The notes below the pieces were generated by a model. That model searched no databases. It was not told where the DNA came from and saw nothing but the letters and a program-made list of their open reading frames with translations. Positions 57,291-64,000 of a stretch of 64,000 bases of DNA are shown one piece after another; positions within the stretch are counted from its first letter, which is position 1, and each line of letters starts with the position of its first letter. Source of the stretch: Acidobacteriota bacterium (lineage in GTDB: Bacteria > Acidobacteriota > Terriglobia > Terriglobales > Acidobacteriaceae); the NCBI GenBank assembly GCA_021792135.1, contig JAJYVF010000015.1:1-64000 (forward strand). The letters are read 5' to 3'. The translations under genes were made by a program, and so were the position numbers.

Positions 57291-57314
57291 AAGCCCCCGC
57301 CGCGGCGGAGGCTT
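57291..57314 (-). terminator. terminator-like hairpin between rpmE and dus
   Basis: On the minus strand AAGCCTCCGC pairs with GCGGGGGCTT (two T-G pairs) around a CGCG loop and is followed by TCTT and the dus ATG. It ends rpmE transcription or attenuates dus. Confidence 0.6.
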
Positions 57315-57335
57315 CATGTTCACGACCGCTGGTGG

Positions 57336-57557
57336 TTACTTCGTGGCGGTCACCGCTTTCGCGTACTTGCGGCGGAAGCGCTCGACCCGGCCCGCCGTAT
57401 CGATCAGCTTCTGCTTGCCGGTGAAGAACGGGTGGCAGTTCGAACAGATTTCCGCGTGGATGTCGCCCCTGTGCGTCGAGCGCGTGGTGAAAGTATTGCC
57501 GCACGCGCAGACGACGCGAACTTCGTGGTAATTGGGATGAATACCCTGCTTCGGCAT
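57336..57557 (-). CDS. rpmE: 50S ribosomal protein L31 (zinc type)
   Basis: A 73-residue ribosomal protein. The zinc site is complete: CAC at 17-19 and CSNC at 38-41, with [20 protein letters not shown] after it. This is the zinc-binding C+ form rather than the YkgM-like form without cysteines. The start is set at [12 protein letters not shown] good promoter (TTGGCG-17-TAAAAT) lies 35 bp upstream, and a hairpin terminator stands between it and dus. Confidence 0.97.
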   Translation of the reverse strand: MPKQGIHPNYHEVRVVCACGNTFTTRSTHRGDIHAEICSNCHPFFTGKQKLIDTAGRVERFRRKYAKAVTATK

Positions 57558-57591
57558 GTGATTCTCTTCGGACCTTTCCTGCGATCTCTCT

Positions 57592-57620
57592 ATTTTAGCC
57601 TGAACGGGGGGTCGCGCCAA
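57592..57620 (-). promoter_or_regulatory. promoter of rpmE
   Basis: On the minus strand TTGGCG (57615-57620) and TAAAAT (57592-57597) are 17 bases apart. The start of transcription would be about 27 bases before the rpmE ATG. Confidence 0.65.
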
Positions 57621-57710
57621 ACGGGAAGGCAGCAGCGGATGCGCGATGGGGGACGTGCGGTCGCACAGCACCGCACTTCCCTCGGTTGCATGGAGTCTCC
57701 GGTTTCGGGA

Positions 57711-59054
57711 TTAGAAAACGAACCGGGTCAGCAGATACAACGTGTTGTTTCCACTGGCATCGCGTCCTGAGCCGTCGTAGTTCGTCGATCCTCCGTTGAA
57801 GCTGGTGTAGGCGGTGTACTGCGCCGCCAGTTCCAGGTTCTGCGCGGGCCAGTAGGAGAGATAGGTAATCAGCCCCCGGCTTTTGGGACTTCCGTTGGCG
57901 CTGCCGGTCACCGAGGCCGGAGCGTACAGCACCGCATCGGTCGTGCCGGTTGTCGAGAACCACCCGAGCGCACCTGCGAAGCGATTCCCCAGGTGATATT
58001 CGACGTTTGCGTTCGCCTCATTCAGGTGGTGAGTCGCCTGAGCGACATCGTGAGTGGCGAAGCTGGCTACCAGGTCCGAGTTCTCGCGCAGATAACTCCC
58101 GCGCACGGACAGCACATCGCGCCCGATGGTGCGGTTGTACTGGAGATCGGGACCGAAGTCGGTATAGTCGTCCGTGGGTCCTGTCACGGTATTGGGCATC
58201 GACGCCATATGCATGCCGTAGGCGCCCACCTCGAGGTCGTTCAGCCGGTTCGTCTCCTGCCAGGCAACACGCCAATAGGGAGCCACGCCGCTGATGTTTA
58301 TGGCCGCACCGGTTCCCGCATTGGGCTGCGGGCTGCCGAGGTGATCGGAGCGGTAGATGGAGCCCACCGCATAGAGGTGCTGGTTATACATCGCATAGCC
58401 ACCGACTCCGGCTACGTCCTGGCCCAGGCCCCCGTTCAGAAAGGGATTCGCGGTTGGCGTCGGCGCGGAATCGCTGAGGATGAAGGGGAAGCCCCAGGCT
58501 GGAGTGTCGTTCCACAGATCCTCGACGGTGGGGTTGTTGTTGAGGGTGATGCCCCAGTCCAGTTCCTTCTGCCCAATCATCTTACTGTTGGCATAGCGGA
58601 TATCGGTGTTGTCCATGGACAGGTTATCGGCCTGGGCGTCATAGGTTACCTGGAAGAAGCTCCCCACATGCGAGGTCCACGCACCGGAGAGGAAGAGCGA
58701 GAAATCCTGCGGGAACTCCGCAGTGCCGTTCTGGGTGCCGGGCTCCGCCGAATTGAGGTTGGTCACCGAGGCCTCAAACCACGCGCCGAGCGGCAGGGAC
58801 TTCAGCATGTCGAGAGGAGCGCGGCGGTTGTCGCCGCTGGTTGTGATACTGTCGTTCTTTACCCGGTCGATATAGCCCATCAGCTTGAAGAGCCGGCCGG
58901 CCGGGTTCAGTTCCGGAGGGGTGTAGTGGCAGCCGCTGCACGGCAAGCCGGTCTGCCGCGCATAGCTCGGCAGAGCCATGGCGCTGGGCGTACTTCCTGC
59001 AGCAAGAAATAAGCAAAGAACAAGAACGAATAAGTAGTAGTAGTGGCGTCTCAT
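57711..59054 (-). CDS. outer-membrane-type barrel with N-terminal c-type haem motif
   Basis: A 447-residue protein with a signal peptide (YLFVLVLCLFLAAGSTPSAMA), followed at once by YARQTGLPCSGCHYTPPELNPAGRLFKLMGY, a single CxxCH haem site close to the mature N-terminus (shown here with a break after Cys-His: PCSGCH, then YTPPELN). The remaining 380 residues are alternating polar/hydrophobic strands with Asn, Gly and aromatic girdles, ending LLTRFVF, the pattern of an outer-membrane beta-barrel. Relatives with one CxxCH on a porin-like barrel are known in Acidobacteria and Deltaproteobacteria, but their role is unproven. It is last in the gene order of the Rieske/cytochrome b cluster, 49 bp after a lipoprotein cytochrome c. 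Confidence 0.8.
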   Translation of the reverse strand: MRRHYYYLFVLVLCLFLAAGSTPSAMALPSYARQTGLPCSGCHYTPPELNPAGRLFKLMGYIDRVKNDSITTSGDNRRAPLDMLKSLPLGAWFEASVTNLNSAEPGTQNGTAEFPQDFSLFLSGAWTSHVGSFFQVTYDAQADNLSMDNTDIRYANSKMIGQKELDWGITLNNNPTVEDLWNDTPAWGFPFILSDSAPTPTANPFLNGGLGQDVAGVGGYAMYNQHLYAVGSIYRSDHLGSPQPNAGTGAAINISGVAPYWRVAWQETNRLNDLEVGAYGMHMASMPNTVTGPTDDYTDFGPDLQYNRTIGRDVLSVRGSYLRENSDLVASFATHDVAQATHHLNEANANVEYHLGNRFAGALGWFSTTGTTDAVLYAPASVTGSANGSPKSRGLITYLSYWPAQNLELAAQYTAYTSFNGGSTNYDGSGRDASGNNTLYLLTRFVF

Positions 59055-59103
59055 GGTTCTCCTTTGACCAAATCCCTTCTTTCGCGCCAGCCGTAGCCCA
59101 CCG

Positions 59104-59850
59104 CTACTGCTTCGCGTACACCAGCCCGGGCGCCTGATAGGGCGGATCCGAAACCAGCCGGATATACGCGATGACTGCCTGAATATCCGCCTTTGTCAGC
59201 GTCGAGCCGTACGGCGGCATCAGTGCCGACAGGTTGAGCGCCGGTCCTCCGTGGCCGATGATGGCCGTCAGGTCCGCATCGCTCAGCTTGTTGTAGGTAG
59301 CTCCCTGATCGAAGCTGTGCGGCGGAACCGCCAGGTTGTCGTGGTTCGAGACCTGCTCCGGCGTCGACTCCGGATCGTGGCAGCGCGAACAGTACTTCCG
59401 CTGCACCTGATACCCGAGCTCCTCCTGATAGCCGGCAGCGAGTTCGGGTACCTGGACCGAGATCGGATGGCCGGCCTTGTTCCAGGCCATGGCGGTCAGG
59501 ACATAACGCCCCGAAGTATTCCCCAGGGTCACGTTGGCAGTCACCTCACCGTTCGAATCGGACAATGCCTCGGCCGGATCGATCTTCACGCCGGCGGGAA
59601 CGCTGAATTTCACCAGAGCGCCGGTCACGCCGTTGCCCTGGTTATCGTTCACCTGCATGATCAGCGGCTGCGGCAGCGGCGATCCCGACGGCGCCAGCTG
59701 CCGATCTCCGCTCGAGACCACGAGCGCCGACCCGGCAGCCGTCGCGTGCAGCACGGGCGCCTTCTTATGGACCCGGGAGCATCCGCACACGGCCACCACC
59801 GCCAGCGTGCCAACGACCAACGAACTTCTGAACCATGCGCGCCGCTTCAT
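59104..59850 (-). CDS. lipoprotein with Ig-like domain and c-type haem
   Basis: A 248-residue protein. The leader has a lipobox-like VCGC (Cys24), and residues about 45-135 form an Ig-like/Big1-type strand domain (QVNDNQGNGVTGALVKFSVP, GEVTANVTLGNTSGRYVLTA). A class I cytochrome module follows with CSRCH at 154-158 and a distal Met candidate in ALMPPYG (Met211). It is likely tethered in the periplasm or at the outer membrane and could pass electrons between the multiheme subunit and a partner. Its ATG overlaps the octaheme gene stop (ATGA). Confidence 0.85.
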   Translation of the reverse strand: MKRRAWFRSSLVVGTLAVVAVCGCSRVHKKAPVLHATAAGSALVVSSGDRQLAPSGSPLPQPLIMQVNDNQGNGVTGALVKFSVPAGVKIDPAEALSDSNGEVTANVTLGNTSGRYVLTAMAWNKAGHPISVQVPELAAGYQEELGYQVQRKYCSRCHDPESTPEQVSNHDNLAVPPHSFDQGATYNKLSDADLTAIIGHGGPALNLSALMPPYGSTLTKADIQAVIAYIRLVSDPPYQAPGLVYAKQ

Positions 59851-61949
59851 TCTCCCGCTCCCTTCGTGCCCGATGCGCTCACGCTCGCTGTTCTTGTGCC
59901 CGTCTTCTGCGAACCAGCCCCCTTCTGTGCCATGAGAAAGGCCGTCAGCGCACGGGCATCGTCGTCGCTCATGTCGTGATTCGGCTCAATCGTGCCTGGC
60001 CGCAGCTTCTGCGGATTTTTGAGCCACAGATAGATCCACTCCGCATTGAGCCGCGAACCCACCTCCGTCAGGGGCGGACCGATGTAGCCCTTGTCTTTCG
60101 CGGGATCGACCATATGGCACGACTGGCAGGCGTATTTTCCGTAGAAGAGTTCCCGCCCGTGCTCCACCTGGTCCGGCGAGTACCCGCTGAGAGGCATCGC
60201 GTCGCGATCGATGTCGGGATTCTGATAAGCCGTCATGATGTAATCGGTCAGTTCGGCCCGCTCTTCGTCCGTCAGGTTGAACTTCGGCATGCGCCGAATC
60301 AGCGTCGGCCTGAGCGTGTTCGGGTTCTTCAGGAAGGCATCCAGCCACTGCTTCTGCACGGAGCTGCCTTCCCAGCTAAGGTCGGGAGCCATCGTGCCGC
60401 CGTGTCCGTTGATCCGGTGGCACGCCATGCAGTTCAGGTCCGCCATCAGCTGGCCGGCCTTGCCGGCGGGCTCATAATCGGTCTGCTGCGGCGTGGGAAT
60501 CTGCAGCTTCGCCGGCAGCGTGACGCTGCGATCGGTCAGCGAGAGCAGCGCCGTGGTCAGCGCATCCACCTGCTCCGGTGTAAACGAGAACTGCGGCATG
60601 TGCAGCCCGGGTCCGAAGATCCGCGGGTGTTTGATCTTTGTGGAGAGATACGCCGGGAGGGTCTCCGGCATGCCTTTCACGAAGACCAGTTGAGCAACCG
60701 GCTTACTGCCGATCTGGCTCAGCTCCGGACCATAGTTATCCGGTTTCGCCACGCCGCGAATTTCGTGGCACGACGCGCAGCCATACTCCTCGACCAGCTT
60801 CTTCCCGTGCGCGATCTGCGCCGGAGTTGCCGGATCGAGGTGAACATTGGCCAGCAGATCGGTATTGGTTTTGCTTTCCAGGAAGCCGGTCAGCAGCGCC
60901 AGTTGCTGATCCGTGAACCGGTAGTGCGGCATCGGCGTCCCGGCATCGTAATTCCTTGGATCGCGCAGCCAGGCGGTGAGCCACTCCGGTTTCACCTTGG
61001 TGCCGATGGCGGTCAGCTCCGGCCCGAGATCGCCGCCCACCACATTGCCCGCGGCATTCTGCATGGCGTGGCAGGAGGCACAGAACGACTCGCCGTAAAG
61101 GCTGGCTCCGGCCGTCGGGTCGACGCTGCCGCCGGCCTTCGGGGGCTTCAGCGTCGCGGTGTCTCCCGGTTCAGGAACGCTGTTTGCGATCAGGAACCCG
61201 GAGATGTCGCGGGCGTCATTGTCGCTCAGCAGGAAGTTGGGCATCGTGGCCGTCGCCGCATAGCTCTTCGGATCCCTGAGCCAGGCATAGATCCACTCCC
61301 GCGTCGTCTTATCCGCGATATGGGAGAGAGGCGGTGGGGTGTCCGCCGGCTGCATGGAGGTGCCGTCGGGCAGTTTGATGGTGTGGCAGCGTACGCACCC
61401 GTAGCGCGCCAGCAGGAAGCGCCCCTGGTTCAGGGTAGGCGTACCTTCAAGCGGGGCATGATGGCATTGTCCGCAGGAGGCCTCGCTGTACTGCGCCGGC
61501 AGGATGGGCCCGTCGGATGAGAGGGCGCTCTCGTGCGCGCCGGCTACCGTCGTGGCCACGCCCTGGCCGCGATGACACATCACGCAGCCGAACTGCTGCA
61601 TCGAGTGAGGAATCACCGGATGCCGCGAGTAGGGCTCCATTTTGATGTCGCCCAGGCTGGTTTCCGTCAGTCCCAGATGGCAGGTTTCGCAGCGATCCAC
61701 CACGCCCAGGTCGGGCAGCCAGATCTGGTGAATGCCGGGCTCGAAGTGCCGTTGCAGGACAGCCGCGTCGCGGCGGTTCTTTATCAGCCTCAGATATCCG
61801 TGCTGATAGTAGTGCCACTCGCTGAAGTGATCCTTTGCCGGCGCGATCGCCAGCGCGACCAGCAGCAGCACGCTGGCTATGCCGAACGGCTGAATCGGAT
61901 CCCGAAACAGGCCGCGCCAGGAGTTCCACAATTTATTCAAGGCTCGCAC
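59847..61949 (-). CDS. membrane-anchored octaheme cytochrome c
   Basis: A 700-residue protein with one N-terminal transmembrane anchor (FGIASVLLLVALAIAPA) and eight CxxCH sites, at Cys87, 122, 159, 185, 290, 391, 507 and 608. Hemes 4 to 8 lie in repeated class I-like modules with methionine candidates in MPNF, MPHY, MPQF and MPKF. The first three sites are closely spaced and His-rich, like a multiheme domain. In this operon it takes the position of cytochrome c1/f after the Rieske and cytochrome b subunits. The GTG start directly follows the stop of the upstream gene and has GGAGGAG before it. Confidence 0.92.
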   Translation of the reverse strand: MRALNKLWNSWRGLFRDPIQPFGIASVLLLVALAIAPAKDHFSEWHYYQHGYLRLIKNRRDAAVLQRHFEPGIHQIWLPDLGVVDRCETCHLGLTETSLGDIKMEPYSRHPVIPHSMQQFGCVMCHRGQGVATTVAGAHESALSSDGPILPAQYSEASCGQCHHAPLEGTPTLNQGRFLLARYGCVRCHTIKLPDGTSMQPADTPPPLSHIADKTTREWIYAWLRDPKSYAATATMPNFLLSDNDARDISGFLIANSVPEPGDTATLKPPKAGGSVDPTAGASLYGESFCASCHAMQNAAGNVVGGDLGPELTAIGTKVKPEWLTAWLRDPRNYDAGTPMPHYRFTDQQLALLTGFLESKTNTDLLANVHLDPATPAQIAHGKKLVEEYGCASCHEIRGVAKPDNYGPELSQIGSKPVAQLVFVKGMPETLPAYLSTKIKHPRIFGPGLHMPQFSFTPEQVDALTTALLSLTDRSVTLPAKLQIPTPQQTDYEPAGKAGQLMADLNCMACHRINGHGGTMAPDLSWEGSSVQKQWLDAFLKNPNTLRPTLIRRMPKFNLTDEERAELTDYIMTAYQNPDIDRDAMPLSGYSPDQVEHGRELFYGKYACQSCHMVDPAKDKGYIGPPLTEVGSRLNAEWIYLWLKNPQKLRPGTIEPNHDMSDDDARALTAFLMAQKGAGSQKTGTRTASVSASGTKGAGE

Positions 61950-62650
<701 letters not shown>

Positions 62651-62654
<4 letters not shown>

Positions 62655-63457
62655 TGCTTCACCACCACTTGCTGCGTATTTTCATCTGCTCTTGCTTCTT
62701 CCGCCGTCTCCCTCGCAGGCTCGCTCTGCTGCACGTACAGGCCGCCGTCCTTGCGGATCCTCCAGAAATGGACGGCGATAAAGAGAACCGCCGCGAGCGG
62801 CAGGATGACGGTGTGCAGCACGTAGAAGCGCAGCAGGGCATTCGCGTTGACGAGGTTGCCGCCCAGCAGAAGGAAGTGGATCTTGTGTCCCACAACGGGC
62901 ACGGCCGACGAAATATTCGAGCCGACGGTGATCGCCCAGAAGGCCAGCTGATCCCACGGCAGCAGATAGCCCGTGTAGCTCAGCAGCAGGGTGACCAGCA
63001 GCAGAATCACGCCCACCACCCAGTTGAATTCCCGCGGCGGCCGGTAGGCGCCGCGATAAAAGACGCGGAACATGTGGGCAAATGCCAGCAACACCATCGC
63101 ATGCGCGGACCAGCGATGCAGGTTGCGCAGGAAGAGCCCCGACGAGACCACGTAGCGCAGATCTTTCATATCCGCGTAGGCCTGCGGCACCGAGGGGTGG
63201 TAATAGAACATGAGCAGAATGCCGGTGATGACCAGCAGCAGAAAGGTGCCGAGCGTCAGCGTCCCCAGGTACCACGTGGCGTCGAAGTTGAGCATCCGCC
63301 GCCGTACTTTGGTCGGCAGGATGTGCAGAAAGACATTCTGCTGAATGGCCATCGAGCGGTGCAGCGTGCTCGCACCCCTGCCGCTGCGGAAGATCGATTT
63401 CCACAGGCGGCTGGCCATCAGCTTGTCCAGGCGGCTGGCTTGCTTTTGTAGCTGCAT
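62651..63457 (-). CDS. cytochrome b6-like protein
   Basis: A 268-residue protein with the four haem-binding helices of cytochrome b. [42 protein letters not shown] with two His ligands, [23 protein letters not shown] with the quinol-site Gly, and [26 protein letters not shown] with the partner histidines are all present. Together with the Rieske protein and the subunit IV-like protein it forms a split cytochrome bc complex that oxidises quinol, probably menaquinol. A charged tail follows the last helix. The start at 63457 follows the Rieske stop by 2 bp. Confidence 0.94.
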
Positions 63458-63459
63458 CG

Positions 63460-63951
63460 TCAAACCCTCAGGAACTCAAGTGGAGGAATGACGGTGGAGC
63501 GGTCCACCATCACGTCGCGGTCATCGGAGAGCCAGGTTCTGAACCACGGCAGCGGTCTCGGCGCAGGCCCGGCCACCTTCACGCCCTCATCGGTGAAGCG
63601 GCTTCCGTGGCAGGGGCATGCGATGAGGTTCAGTTCCGGCTTCCATGCCGTCATGCAGCCCAGGTGCGTGCAGATCGCGCTCAGAGAGAAGATCCCTTCC
63701 TGCAGACGCACGATATAGATTGCCAACGCCGGATGCAGCGTCACCGAATCCGTGGTGTACTCCTCCACATTCCCAGCGTTCACGATCGGCGAGGGCTCGT
63801 AGAGCACGTTTGGCGACATGTACTGATAAGCGAAGCTCAGCGTTCCCGCGGTTGCCAGCCCCAGAGAGCCGATCCCGAGTTTGGTGAAAAAAGCCCGGCG
63901 GCTGATCTCCTGCTGCAGTTCGCCCGGCTTCTGCTTCCTGTCCTGCTCCAT
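63460..63951 (-). CDS. Rieske iron-sulfur protein
   Basis: A 163-residue Tat substrate ([21 protein letters not shown]) with a Rieske domain. AICTHLGC (Cys94, His96, plus disulfide Cys99) and CPCHGSRF (Cys112, disulfide Cys114, His115) bind the 2Fe-2S cluster. The short size matches bc-type rather than oxygenase Rieske proteins. It should accept one electron from quinol at cytochrome b and pass it to a c-type haem. The ATG at 63951 has GAGG six bases upstream; a GTG four codons earlier is possible. Confidence 0.93.
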   Translation of the reverse strand: MEQDRKQKPGELQQEISRRAFFTKLGIGSLGLATAGTLSFAYQYMSPNVLYEPSPIVNAGNVEEYTTDSVTLHPALAIYIVRLQEGIFSLSAICTHLGCMTAWKPELNLIACPCHGSRFTDEGVKVAGPAPRPLPWFRTWLSDDRDVMVDRSTVIPPLEFLRV

Positions 63952-63959
63952 CGCTCCCC

Positions 63960-64000
63960 TCACTTCCTGTTCTCGGCTGCCTGGAAAGGCGCATTGAGCG
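63960..64000 (-). CDS. possible C-terminal end of an upstream gene
   Basis: On the minus strand a frame from the window edge reads LNAPFQAAENRK and stops at TGA 63960-63962, overlapping the Rieske ribosome-site region. Twelve codons are too few to identify, but the position fits another gene of the same operon. Confidence 0.3.
   Translation of the reverse strand, partial: LNAPFQAAENRK

Overview
This is a GC-rich chromosomal window with dense coding on both strands and no rRNA, tRNA, CRISPR array, insertion sequence or prophage that I could recognise. The gene content points to Acidobacteriota, most likely class Terriglobia (Acidobacteriaceae-type soil bacteria). The clues are a VWFA-related secreted protein of the acidobacterial type, a gap-ridA-pgk cluster, a DUF2844/DUF3443 pair, an ASPIC/UnbV-FG-GAP protein, many secreted glycoside hydrolases with twin-arginine-like leaders, and a Rieske/cytochrome b/multiheme c operon. 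That assignment is inference from gene families, not from a marker gene.

Layout. 1-4.2 kb: tail of a probable glycoside hydrolase, a secreted GH29 alpha-L-fucosidase and katG. 4.3-7.2 kb (minus): gap, a RidA-family reading frame that runs without a stop codon into pgk, and a long structured leader. 7.4-15.1 kb: P-loop kinase-like protein, dnaX-ybaB-metallohydrolase, double-hotdog thioesterase, Gfo/Idh/MocA oxidoreductase, quinone oxidoreductase. 15.2-24 kb: FG-GAP/ASPIC-UnbV protein, an Att/MacB-like ABC operon (ATPase, FtsX-type permease, AttH-like protein), DUF2844 and DUF3443. 24-28.2 kb: purS, pyrophosphatase, a RecA/ImuA-like protein and recG.

28.3-37.4 kb: a leaderless-protein phosphoesterase followed by a 751-residue protein I do not recognise and a Tat-type GH127-like enzyme, then a YncE-like propeller and a GH36-like enzyme. 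38-44 kb: membrane GGDEF protein with an I-site, GH18 protein, LolA-like protein, endonuclease/exonuclease/phosphatase-family protein and a cardiolipin-synthase-like PLD protein. 44-55.6 kb: M48 protease, small membrane and secreted proteins, VWFA protein, tandem-Usp protein coupled to a site-2 protease, GH5-like enzyme, LOG-family protein and OprB-like porin. 56-57.6 kb: rpmE-dus. 57.7-64 kb (minus): Rieske, cytochrome b6-like, subunit-IV-like, octaheme cytochrome c, Ig-like lipoprotein cytochrome c, and an outer-membrane-type barrel with an N-terminal CxxCH. Together these form a quinol-oxidising electron-transfer module with unusual c-type partners.

Most notable signals: the stop-less RidA-Pgk frame; a structured gap leader; six genes that begin 7-9 nt after a TANNNT hexamer and look leaderless; an orphan 751-residue protein next to a phospholipase-C-like enzyme; pepsin-like DTGS/DSGS motifs in DUF3443; and the bc-type complex with an octaheme cytochrome. 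Nothing here is proven to be a new system. The phosphoesterase/orphan pair, the RidA-Pgk frame and the octaheme module are the best candidates.
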